From Heterocephalus glaber (lineage: Eukaryota > Chordata > Mammalia > Rodentia > Bathyergidae), in contig NW_004624782.1 in assembly GCF_000247695.1 (NCBI RefSeq), forward strand, positions 12,242,094-12,306,093: DNA of 64,000 bases. Reading direction: 5' to 3'. The notes beneath the pieces are model-generated. The model searched no databases. It was not told where the DNA came from and worked only from the letters and a program-made list of their open reading frames with translations. This document shows, piece by piece, positions 47,001 to 59,000 of this stretch; position 1 is the stretch's first letter, and each line of letters starts with the position of its first letter. The translations under genes and the position numbers were made by a program.

Positions 47001-50000
47001 GAGAGATTTTGCTGGAAGAGAGAGACCGGTGGGCACATGTCAGGAAGGGGGTGGATCTTGTTTCAGGCACGAACAGTGAGGTGTGGAACAGCTGCACGAC
47101 ACAGGCACGTGTGTGGTGGGGGAAGAAAACAGAAAGACAAGACAGGGACCCTTGTGAAGATCAGCCAAGCTGAGCGGTTTAGGATTCATCCCACCGGCAT
47201 GCATTCTCTACCTTCCTGTGCGAAAGTGTTAGCTGGAAAACGTGTTAGGAGTGCAGAGATTCCCTGACCCACCACCAGGCCATGGCCATGACACCCACTC
47301 CACAGCCCCCAGCTGAAGGGCGGGGGTCCCCAGTGTGGTGACAGCTGTCCCTCAGCTGCGCGCTGCAGTGCCCGTCCCCACTACATGGTCAGCGAACACG
47401 CTTAGCTCCCCTGCATGTGTGGGCCAGCAGTGCATGAAGGGCTCCGCCCCAGGCTTTGGAGGGACGTCGTGAGGCACCTCCTGTGGCTTCCTTGGAGGCC
47501 TCCGCAGGAACGAGACCCCGTAGCTCACTTCAGCTCAAGTACTTCTGAGGGGCTTCTCTTGCCCTCTCCTGTTCTCCATACTTCCTCTCTCCATCAGCTG
47601 CCAGATCAGCTGCCTCTCAGACTCTCACGACGCCCAGTTGAGACACTCATGGGGCCCAGGGTTTGTGCACACCAGGCTTTTCTGACATGCCTGGCCCAGG
47701 AGCCATACTTTTAAAAATGTTGCTATAGTTAGTAATGAAAAACCATGATGAATTCGCAAAGGGGAGAGACTAGGCAGATTGGCTCCTGCAGAAAATTAAG
47801 TCAGGTGGCAATGTGAAGTTGAGGTTGAAGCAACAAGATCCAGGAAGCAGGGAGACCAGTTAGTGGTGACTACAAATGTCCCGACAGGAGGTAGCGATGG
47901 TGCAGGCCGCGACCGAGGCCATCTCTTTGTGAAAGCCCTTTGATTTCAGGGTAGAAATGCAGAGACGAGATGGAGTCTTACTTAGCATCCCCGCGGCCAA
48001 AGGTTTAGAAAGCTCGTGTTCCTAGCATTTCATAGTTTTCTGCTCTGGTATCTGCTCTTTCCAAATCTGATGCATCCGCCCGCCTGATGCCAAGCATCCT
48101 CATTTTGTTAAATTCTGTGTTTCCAGGATCTTGGCATTGGTGCCAGGAATGTGAAGCTTTATGTCGGCAGACACCTCATCTTTGATGGCGTGTTAGACCA
48201 AGGAGGCCCAGGGGGCCCGGCGGATCTCACCATCCCGGTTGGCCCACAGAAGGAGAGGAATGCGAGTGCCGAGGGCAGCCCAAGTGCCTGTGGGGGAGAG
48301 CACAGACCTGTCCCTGCGGCCACTGGCACGGATGGGGACCTGAAGCTCAGCCACAGCTGCTCGCAGCCAGCTGAAGCTGTAGTGGATGTGAAGCCTTCTT
48401 CACGAGGAACTTCACTTGGCAAGAAGATGAATTCAACTAACTGCATGAAAGACAGTTTGTCCACGTTGGAGGAGGATTTAAGGTTGCTGGCAGCCCCGGC
48501 CTCCATGGATGAGGTGCCCAGTGCACTTCCCTCCTCCCCACCAAAGCCACGCGCTCCTCTGGACGTGCAGCCCACTCCGGTCCGACAGCTGGATGACCTC
48601 ACGGGCAGGAAGACCTCTGAGCTGCCAAGGAAAACCCCGTGCTGGTTGCAGCCCTCTCCCACGGCCAAGGACAGGAAGCAGCGGGGGAAGAAGCCCAAGC
48701 CCCTCTGGCTTGGCCCTGAGGAGCCGCTGGACTGGAAAGGCAGGCTCCCACCCAGCCAGGCCATGCTTGGGGGTCCTGGGGAGCCTGGGGCCGAGGACAG
48801 AAGCTCCTGGCAGGAACAAGGGCGGAGGACCAGCTGGAGTGTCATCGCTGGGGAGAGACCCCAGAGGGCGGCCCCCCAAGTCGGCGGTGATGACTTGGAC
48901 TTCTTTACCCAGCCCCGTGGCAGAGAGCGCCCTGCTAGCGGGCGGAGGGCCCCGAGGAAGGAGGCTGTCGGCAGTGGCAGTCACGGCGATGCCCAGCCGG
49001 CCGGTGGAGGTAAGGTCCGGGCAGAGTGTGATGGGAACTGTGTCGCTCAGCCCTCTGCTGCTGTGACAGAACCCCGGAGAAAACAGTGTGGGGAGGAAAG
49101 GGTTGCTTTAGCTCACATTCCGCGGTCAGGGGGCTCTGTTGCATCTGGGCCCGTGGTGAGGTAGAAGCACGACAGCGGGAGGGGGTGGGGGAGGAAAGCC
49201 GCTCACCTCATGGCTGCCAGGAAGCGGAGAAGGGCACAGAGCCGAGAGGAAGGGGCCCCACCTGCTGTCTGTCACCTCAGTCGTGCCCCCATGATGACTC
49301 CATCGCGGGGCGGATCCACCGAGGAGGTCGGAGCCCATGACCCGGTCCCCTCCCGAAGGCCCCAGCTCTCAGCGCAGGAGTCTCGTGGGGGCCGTTTTAG
49401 GCCCAAAGCATAACAGGCACTGACACCCCCATGCCTCTAAGCGGCGCGAAGCCCCTCGGCCGGGACCCCGTTTCCTTGTGTGTGCAGTGGGGTCACCCCA
49501 GCGAGGGCCGCCCAAAGTCTGGGCGGAGTGGGGTACAGGTGACATGGCCGAGGCGCCGCTCACAGGAGAAGCTCCTCAGTGTCTGCCCTGCTCCTGAGTC
49601 CGTGCTCGGCCCTTTTCCTGTGGTACAAGTTTCCCCGTCTGTGTTACTGTGCCTGTGATAGTTCGTTCAGAAACAGCACAAGCCTGACACACACAGTCGA
49701 CCCTTGGCTGGGTGTTAGGAAAACCACAGGGAGGTGCAAGGACCGGGACGGGGTGGACGGCACAAGGCCGTCTGGAGGGGCAGCTGCTGTCCACTCGGGC
49801 GTCGGTGGGTGCCGGGCTAGTGCGCCCCCGCCCTCCTTCGCTTCTCTTCAAGAGAAGTCAGAAATACGGAGCAGCCTGAGTTTTCAACGTTGTACCACTG
49901 TGTGTGTCAAAACAAAACAAAAGACACCCTGGCTCAGTGGCACCTGCCTGTGATCCCATCTAAGGAGGCTGAGGCAGGAGGGTCACAAGTTCAAGGCCAC

Positions 50001-53000
50001 CTGGACAACTTAGCAAGACCTTTCCCTGTTGCTGCAAAGAGAAAAGAGAAAAGAAGACCCCATTTGCTGGCAGGAGTCCCAGTGGCAGCTTTGTGAGCCT
50101 TGCAGATTGTCCCCAAGGGCATCCCTGACTGATGCCTTGCTCCTCCTCCTCCTCCTCTTCCTCCTCCTCCTCCTATTCCTTGTCCTCCTCTTCCTCCTTC
50201 TCCCTTCCTCCCCACACCCTGCACTCTGACCCCACCTCTTGTTGTGCATCCATTTGCAAAGCCAATGCTCGCATTTTTTAATGAATCAAATCACATGTGT
50301 TCTGTCGGTGCCTGGCAGACCCCCAGTCTGTCTCTTAGGGTGCGGAGCTGCCCTGTGGGTCCCCTCTGGCTCCTTACAGGTTTCGCCTGAGACTGGGTGT
50401 GAAACAGGAGAGGAGGGTGGAAAAAAGCTGAGGCCTCCCTTCGGTCAGGCACCTGGCTCACAGCGAGCCCTCCCTCCGCAGGGTGGGGCAGTGTTAGAAG
50501 GTGCTGTGGCGGCTGGACTCGGGCTGCCTGCAGCTAGCCAGGGCCCATCCAAGTGCTGTATCCACATGCGCCCGATGCCTTGTGGGACCCCACTGTCCAA
50601 AGAAAATGTGAGGTTGAAGCAGCTTCCTGGGGTCCCACAGGCAGCGAGGGCCGGAGTAAGACGTGAGATGCGAATCCAGGAGGACCAGCTCTGGCACCTG
50701 TGCAGCAGGTGCATCAGGCTGCTGCCCTCTGGTGCCCTGTTGCCATGGCTGTCGTCTGCCACCGCCCTGCCTGGAAGAGGTGGTCCACTTGGAGCTTCCT
50801 CGTAAACAGATGTGCCGGAGCCTCTGGGAGTTCCCGGGTGATGGTGTAATTCTAACTTGCCCAGTTCAGAAGACTCTCATGCTAATTTCCTTCCATGCAT
50901 TTTGCTCCTTGATTCAATGACACATTAAGCACTGGGCCCTTGAGATTTAGTGCTGGTTAAGCAGGTCATGCTACAAAGGAAATTGCTTAGAAATTTTAAA
51001 GTACGTATCACCTCGGGCTGAACCCCATGGCCACGGCCTCCGGTAGACACCCAGGCCGAGCCCTCCCTGTGCTGGTAGGGCGACCGTTGCCCTGGGACTG
51101 CGATGCATCGGCACTGTAAGACGGCCCGAGACTGCATGGCCAGCAGGGCTCCTGTTGTGATGACGTCTGCATCACAGAGGTGTCCTCCAAGGGGGCAGGT
51201 GGCTCCCGGTGCCCGTCTGAGCAGAACTAGGGTAATGTGTGGAGAATGCTCACAGAGCTCCTCGCCAGAAAGGCAGCTGCTCAGTAAATGGGGCAGGAAC
51301 AGGAGCCGCGAAGGTGTCAGGAACTTTCCCAGCTTCCTCCTGTCTCCCCGAGGCCAAGTGCCTGCCCTTTCCCCATGAGATCAGCCTTCTCTGCTCTTTT
51401 CACAGGGAAGCCAGTGGCCTCACCCCACCAGTGCCCTTGTCTCAGCTGTGGCCACAGCAGCCAATCCCAGAGTCTTAGGGAAACAACTTGTCATTCTACT
51501 TGGGTCCAGTGTCCACTCCTTGTCCCATTTTATTAGCAGTTAGCACCTACCTCATAGAGGTACAGTCAGTTTTTATAAACTCAAGCTCAGAGCTTCGGAG
51601 TTTATATTAGGCTCAACCCACCAGTACTTTGGAATCTTGGCTCTCATTCTGTCCTAATCTGTGGTCCCTCCACACCATGCTGACTGCAGAGCCAAGCAAC
51701 AGCTTTCTGCTGCCTTGAGGTTTGTGATGGGAATGTGGGCAGTGATGGGACAGAACTGGCCCCACGCGGTAGGGAGCAGTGTGTTCTCTTGCAGACAGAG
51801 ACACGCGGGCTCCAGCCAGCTGTCACATCTGAGAGGTCCAGGAGAAAATGTGCACCTCAGGGAAGAGGTCAGCAGCAGACATGGAACACAGGTGGAGTCC
51901 TTGCCTGGCTGTCCCCCAGACTAAGTTCCCAACACATGACATGCAGTGCTGGCTCCTCGGTGCACTTGCAAACCAATGCCAGCCATTCATTTCCATCAGA
52001 GAAAATCAAATCACATAAAGCAAGGTGGTGGCAATCCATATGGGGAGTTCCTTCCACCAGATGTCTCACCTCGTGGCTGGGAGGAGAGGGCGGGAGACCT
52101 TTGGTACTCTTTTTTAATGGCAGATGACAAGAGGGGGAGAGGACAGGTGCAAGAGAACCAACAGGTGGAGAAGGTGTTCCTCAGCCTCCAGACCTGGTCC
52201 AGGGCACAGGGTAGGGGCAGAAACATGGTGCCAGCGTTCTTCCCTTTGGCAGCAAACCACGAGCATTTCCCTGAACCAGATCCTATGCTGGGCACTGGGA
52301 CACAGCAGAGGCAAGGGTATATGGCAGAGAAGGCCTCTGCAAGGAGGTAGGTGGCAAAAAGAGCCAGCCTAGTGAGCATCTAGAGGGAGGGCATTTCTGC
52401 CAGAGGGCACAACAAGAGTAAAGGCTCCCAGGCAGGAAGAGGCTTGGCATACCCTTGGGACAGAAGGGCCAGCACAGCTGGAGCAAAGTGATCGTGTGGG
52501 GGCCAGGGGAAGTGGCAGAAGCCAGTGGGGGCCATATGCAGGCCCCTGTGGGCATGGTGGGAGGCACATGGAAGTTGAAGTGACAGAGTGGACATGTCTG
52601 GGCCTTCCAAGTAGACATTGGAATTGGAAGATGTTGGCTAAGAGGGAGAGGCCAGAATTGACATCTGAAGTTGAGGTGCCTGCTTGGGAGTCAGGGGTCA
52701 GATGAGGGCCAAGAGGGGTGACAGTGTTGGGGAGGACCAGACCATGCCGAGCCTGGGGCTTATGACACTCCCAGACTTAGGTGGTGGGTGGAGGGCACTG
52801 GTGTGATAGAAAGAGGAGCTGCGGGTGAGGGAAGAGAGAATCAAAGAGGCCAGGGAAAGAGGGGAGATCACATCCAAGAGGTTTGTCTGGAATGTCAAGC
52901 AGGAAATGAAGACTGGGAAAAGACTGGGGAGTCAGCATTCACTTGAAGAAAGCCATTTCAGCAGAGGATTCTGGGAACTGTGGGATTCTTATGAATGCAG

Positions 53001-56000
53001 AGGGCAGAAAGCTGCCAGGGGTTTGGCCTCAGGCATGGCTGGACCCAGGAGCTCAGATAACACAGGTCTTTATCTTCATCTCTCAACTCAGGTTCCCCAT
53101 GTAGCCTTCATTTTCATGCAGGCCATTATGGCTTATTAGGCTGGGGCTTTGGGAGGTGACTGAATCACGTGATGTTAGAAAGTGAGGCCTGCTTGGACGA
53201 GGTGTGGATCGCTGGGGGCATGACCTGGAAAAGCATACCTCTCTCCTGGCTCTTCTCTTCTCTCTGCTTTCTAGCCTCCATGACATGAGCAGCTTTTCCT
53301 CCACTGGGCCCCTCTTCCATGCCTTCTTGCCTTGAAGCCAGCTGGCCATGGACTGAAAATGTGAGCCAAACTAAAGCTCTTCTCCTTTATGTCATGGGTG
53401 TCAGATATTATGCCCCAGCAGAGAAAAAGTGACCAAGGCAGACTTTGATACTGGAGAAATGGGGTTATTGCCAGTACTATACCTGACCGTGTGGTTCAGA
53501 AGGCTTTGGATCTGGCTTGCCAAAGGGAATTTGGAAAAGTTTGGAGACACTGGCTCGAAAAGTAGCCCTACAATGCTGTAAGCGGAGCTTGATGGGAGAG
53601 TCTGGTCAGAGCTCAGAAAACCAGAATGTGAATAGAAATGCAGATGATAAAGTGCAGTTTCAGGAGGTTCCAGTTGGGAACAAGGACTCCATTGGTAGTT
53701 GGACTCCAGGCCTTATATGTTATTCTCCAGCAGAAAATTTTTCTACGTTTTGCTCATGACCTAAGACTTTTCAGGAGACTGACATTAAGGACAGTGGACT
53801 AATCTGGTGGAGAAAACATTAAGATAGCCCATTGTTGAGGCTGTGGCATGGGTACTGCTGGGGGGCTTTTAGCCAGCTCTACACTGAGAATCAAGAGCAA
53901 ACATCAGGGCTGGGGATTTAGCTCAGTGGTTTTGCCGCCTACTGCGCAAGAGCAAGGACCCGAGTTCGATCCCTGGTACCAAAAAAATAAAAAATAAAAG
54001 CAAACAGCACACCTGAGTGATTTTTAAAGATTTGAATTTTACCAGAAAGGAACCACCTATAAACTTGGGGCTTGTAAAATTTTGGCCCAGGACAGCTTGG
54101 TTGTTAAAAAGCTGAGCCTTAAAAAGAAGCCAAGTACTTTGCATTGGAACAATAGGAAAGATGCCTGGAGGCCCTGTGAGAAATCCTCAAGACCCCACCT
54201 TTCCAGGCTCAAGAGTGCAAAATTATAAAGCTTTCATTTGAGAAAAGAGCTATAAGGCACAGTGCCCTAAAAGGGCCATGTAGGGAATTGGTTTGCTGGA
54301 ATTCAGTTCACAGTGCTCAGCCATCTAGGCACTCAGAAGTCTCTGCAGGTATGGTCCAGGGGGGTCAGGCTACTGCTCAAGCTGGCAGCAGACCTTGGCA
54401 TCATCCATGTGGTGCTAGTTTTACAGGCATGCAGGACACAGAGTTGTGGGTTCAGGGAGGCTTCTATCCAGATTTCAGAAGAAGGCCTGGGAGGGCAGGC
54501 AGTGGCCCCAAGAGGGCAGGGTGTGAAGCTATGGGAATGAAGCTGAAAGTGCAGTGGAGACCCTAGAAAGTTGGAGAAGCCAGGAGCATGGGATGTCTGA
54601 GAAAAGCCATAAGGAGTGAGCAAAGCTGGCCCAAGAGAAAAACCTCAAGGGCTATAAGCACTAGCAGTGCCATGGGAGTGGGGCCACCCGAGCCATGTGG
54701 AATTCACATCTTGCCTCAGTTTGCCTAGGTGCTTCACATGGAGCTACAGAGTTGGATTTTGGTATTGCTTTAGTTCCATTCATTTTTATCCCCTGTTCCT
54801 TCCTTTGGAGGGGGAATGTTTACCCTGTGTTGTTGTATGTCAGCAGTGTTTAATTTTCTTTTTTATTTTTACAGTGGCTCAGAGCTAAAGTTTCCTGTAA
54901 GTCTCAGAGGAGACTTTGGATTTGGGCTTTTCCAGTGCTGTAACTGTTCAGATTTTGGCAACTCTTAGAGGTGGAGTAAATGCATTTTGCATAAAGAGAT
55001 GCACATGGGCCTTTTGAGAACCAGGGCCAGCACATTATGGTTTATATCTAGATGGGCCCCAAGGCCTGAACACTCATAAGTGGGGCTTTTTTTTTCTGGT
55101 ACCAGGGGTGGAACTCGGGACCTCGCGCTTGCGAGGCAGATGGCAGAACCACTGAGCTAAACCTCCGGGCCCATAAGTGAGGCTTTTGAAAGTGACTGAA
55201 TCATGGGGTGCTGTAGCTAAGTGTGATATTAGGAGGTGAGCCTGGTTGGAAGAGGAGGGTCACCTGGAAAGTATACTGTGTCTCCTTTCCTGGGTCTCTC
55301 TGCCCCCTGCTTCCTGACCACCATGCCGTGAGCAGCTTCTCCTCCATTGTGCTCCTCGCCATGCCATCCTGCCTCGGACCCAGGCAGCCATGGACTGAAA
55401 ATGTGAACCAAAAGGAACTTCTGTGCCTTTGAGTTGTGGGCGTCAGGTATTGTGTCCCAGCAAGAAAGTGACCAAGACACAGGTTCTCCCCACAGTGCTG
55501 CAGAATGGCCCCTTGCAACCCCAGCCCTCCATCCTCCAGTCTCTCTGCGAGCTTGGCTCGGAAGGGTGGTGTCGGCTCTCATCCAGTCCAGTCCGGATGG
55601 CCTGGAGGTGGGGGCATCTCCAAAGAGAAATCAGAGGAGAGGGGAAGCTGGTTGGGGTGGGCAAAACAATAACTCTACAAAGAGACAGCGGGTGGCTGGG
55701 GTGAGGGCCGCAGAGCATCTGCGTGCAAGGGAGAAACTAGGACAGCAATTGGAGGAGCCACAGAATCAGGCCAGCTCCCCATGTCTCCTTCTGGGCAGAA
55801 GAGATTTATGCAGGTCTGCAAGCAGGCAGAGCAGGGTGGGGAAGGAGTGAGGCAGAGCCTGGAGGGAGGGGGATTGATGGAGCAGGCCCTCCCGACAAGC
55901 GGGAAACAGATGAAAGGGGAGACAGAGTCAGTGTCACTGGCTGCTTCGCAGAATGCCACCTCGGAGGGTGCTGGGCCATGATGGCCGCGAGTTGGGATGC

Positions 56001-59000
56001 TGCCTGCCTGTGCTCACACCAGGGCCTTCAGAGCATCCGTGAGGCTGCTCTGTGTTCACACAAGCTGGGAGACAAGCAGGGGCCGTGGGCCTTGGCCACG
56101 GGTACAGGTCGACCCCTTTCTGTGTGATGCCCTTGGCTGGTTTGCTTTCTTAACACTAGCATTTTCTCTTGACTATAAAAGTAATATAAGCAAGGAACCT
56201 TAACAAGTAAAGTTACCAAGAGGAAAAGAAAAGTCCTTCCTACCCACCACCCTGTAGTAATCACTGTTAACACCCTAGCATGCATCACCCGTGCATGGAT
56301 CCACTGCATCTAATGCTGCACGTTGAGCTTTCCCCCTTTTCTATTCTTTCACGAGGCCTTCACCTGCTGTTCAGTGGTTTTGGGGGACACCATTCAAGTT
56401 ACGTGACTGTGCAGCCTCAAGCACAGCCCCTCATGTTGCTGACTCAGTGCTGCCCCTGTCTTGGGAGCTGCTAAGTGGGGAGTGACTTCTGGCAAAGTTT
56501 CTAACGTGACCAAATGGTCTTCCTGCACCTGCTTTCCCTCACTGCTATGAGATACCTGAGAGAACAACTTACAAGGAGGGAGGCTTGGCTGGGGCTCACA
56601 GCTTTGGAGGGTTCAGTCTCTGGTTGGCTGGCACTGTTGATTAGGGCTTGTGCTGAGGCACCACATCATGGTGGTAGCTTCCTGTTTGTGGAGGCAGAAG
56701 CTGCTCACCTCTGGGGGCCAAAAAGCAAAGAAGGAAGAGGAGGGCCCCAGTGACCCCTCCAAGGCTCTGACCCCAGTGATCTAACCAGGCCCCACCTCAC
56801 AAAGGTTCCACTGTGGTCTGGGGAACCAAACCTTTAACACACAGGCCTTTGGGGGACCTCAAGATCCAAACTATAGAACTTCCCCTTGGTTTCTTTCTTT
56901 TTTTTTTTTCTGAGACAGGGTCTTGCTCTGTAGTTCAGCCTGCCCTTGAACTCACTGTGTAGCCCAGGCTGGCCTCAAACTCACACCAATCCCCCTGCCT
57001 CCACCCCTCAAGTGCTGGGATTACAGACATGAGCCACCATGCTCAGCTCCTCTTGGTTTCTATGACAGTTGCATTTTCAAAATAATTGAAAGTCTATCAA
57101 AAATACTTTTTTTATAAAACAAACAGGTTCTAGGCTTGGGTGATCATAAGCATTTTTTTGCCAACATGAACATCCAGCAGCGCAGTTGAAAGTTGTGTGG
57201 GCTGGGACTGGCCATGTAGGGTAGGATGGTGACACCCCTGGTCCCTCCCTCAAGTGCCAGTGGGCCCTGAGGCAGGGAGAACACCTCCTGGAGGGAGGCA
57301 CTGCTGGGTGAGAGGCACCCCGTGAGACAGTCCCCAAAGCCCCCTGTTTCTGCACGTACCACTAATGGGGCATCACCCCCACCATGTCCTCTCTTCCAGA
57401 AGACACCCGGGCCTCCAAGACACCTTTACGATTGAGGTGGCATAGCAAGCAGGAGCACACACTGCGTGAGTCGTGGGACTCCCTCAGTGCCTTCGACCGC
57501 TCACACCGGGGCCGCATCTCCCACCTGGAGCCCCAGGGGGACATCTTGGATGAGTTCCTGCAGCAGCAGAGGAGTGGCCGGCCGAGGGCCCAGCCACCAC
57601 CCTGCAGGGACGGGGAGCTGGAGCCGTCTAGGGGGCAAGGCGACCTCTCGGAAGAGACTGACGGCAGCGACGACTTCAAAATCCCTGTCTTGCCTCAGGG
57701 ACAGCACTTGGTCATCGACATCCGGTCCACGTGGGGTGACAGGCACTATGTCGGCCTCAATGGAATAGAAATCTTCAGTTCCAAGGGGGAGCCGGTGCAG
57801 ATTTCAGCCATCACAGCAGAGCCCCCCGACATCAATGTTCTGCCAGCATATGGGAAAGACCCCCGGGTGGTCACCAACCTCATCGACGGGGTAAACAGGA
57901 CCCAGGACGATATGCACGTCTGGCTGGCCCCCTTCACGCCAGGCCAGCCCCACTCCATTTCTGTCGACTTCACGCACCCCTGCCAGGTCGCCCTGATCAG
58001 GGTTTGGAATTATAACAAATCCAGGATCCATTCCTTCCGAGGTGTGAAGGACATCGCAATGCTGTTGGACGGGCAGTGCATCTTTGACGGAGAGATCGCC
58101 AAGGCTTCTGGGACCCTGGCAGGAGGTACGGTGTATCTGGCAGAATGTTCTCGAAGCCCCTGTGTGCTGCTCATTGAGGCTGTGAGGGGCAAAATCTAGC
58201 CCCAGGGTAGCACGGCAGGTAGGGCTCCCCTAGACCTGGTCACTCCCTTCACTTCTCACAGCCTGGGTGTGCCCAAGCCGCCTCACTTCTTTTAATCTCC
58301 ACTTGCGCGGGGATTTGTCCTGGAGTGAGGCATTGGGCAAGTGGTTTTAGGGGAATCTTGGGTCAGAGTCTGAGGGTAGAGTTTCAGGGGAGCCTGGCCT
58401 CAGCCATCCCAAGGGAGCCACTTGGGTCTCCTGCCTTCAGGCGAAGCAGTGGGCTTTGGGAGCCCGCCCGCCAGCTCCCCAGGCTGGGGCACAACACTCA
58501 CACCCTCCCAGACAAGGCACCGTGGAAAGGGCAAGCAGGGGCCTGGGTGGGGCCCCGGAAGCATCAGCTACAGCTCCTCACCCACACCAAAGAAAGGGCC
58601 CTTGTTTGGTGGCAGATCACAGTGGCTCCGGTTCTGTGAGGTCCCCTCCTCAGTTCTTAGGCTTTGTGAACTCCACGTGAGATGCGTGAGGGCCAAGACA
58701 GCTCACGTGCACAGCCAGTCACATTGGGTGTCACAAGGTTGGCGGTCAGGTTCTGGGTGTCGCATGATCGCAGTGTGAGACGAGCAGAGCCTTCTGTCTT
58801 TCCGGTGACGCGCTCAGCCCCGGAGCACTTCGGAGACACCATCCTGTTCACAACTGATGACGACATCCTTGAGGCCATATTCTGTTCGGATGAGACCTTT
58901 GGCACTGACGTGGACAGCCTGTGTGACCTGCAGCTGGAGGAGGCGCTGCGGAGGCCCAGCACAGCGGACAGCGAGGCCCAGGAGCGGCCCTTCACCCAGG

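Larger units (their letters stand above)
32480..48126 (+). other. KATNIP intron (15.6 kb, largest)
   Basis: Contains MIR (32690), a minus B1-ID SINE (34107), a MaLR-type solo LTR (36078-36456), L2 blocks (37080, 45190-46150), an AT-rich island (37940-38085), a hAT MITE copy (38300), MIR (41740), and the palindromic family Z copy (43680). Stretches 33000-34090, 34360-36000, 38400-41650, 42050-43600, 43900-45150 and 46150-48100 show no exon or repeat I can name. Confidence 0.6.
53100..55479 (+). mobile_element. Second MaLR-type non-coding provirus, same strand as gene
   Basis: 5' LTR about 53100-53440 (CCATGGACTGAAAATGTGAG, ATGTCATGGGTGTCAGATAT, ending GTGACCAAGGCA) and 3' LTR about 55032-55479 (CCATGGACTGAAAATGTGAA, GTTGTGGGCGTCAGGTATTG, ending GTGACCAAGACA). 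Internal blocks match the provirus at 4790-7297, for example GATGGGAGAGTCTGGTCAGA and GCAGCAGACCTTGGCATCAT. ID SINEs interrupt it at 53904 (internal) and 55087 (3' LTR). No coding frame. The left end of the 5' LTR is uncertain. Confidence 0.78.
49010..57399 (+). other. KATNIP intron (8.4 kb)
   Basis: Begins with a family X repeat 45 bp after the donor, then a B1 SINE (49921), a GGA/TCC tract (50138), L2 (52280), a MaLR-type provirus (53100-55479), family X copy 4 (56530) and a minus B1 SINE (56895). The 50240-52270 and 55500-56500 parts show no feature I can name. Confidence 0.65.

Noticed and set aside
48159..48845. Long open frame on the minus strand (about 228 codons)
   Set aside because: It lies exactly opposite KATNIP exon h. 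The GC-rich, stop-poor coding sequence explains it, and no recognisable domain appears.
1306..55171. tRNA genes suggested by A-box and B-box matches
   Set aside because: They are SINEs: A-tails, target duplications and no foldable tRNA cloverleaf with a proper anticodon arm were evident.
57384..57399. ATG at 57384 as a start of a 271-residue protein
   Set aside because: The ATG is in the intron's acceptor region. The frame is explained by exon i with canonical splicing from exon h, including a split Glu codon.
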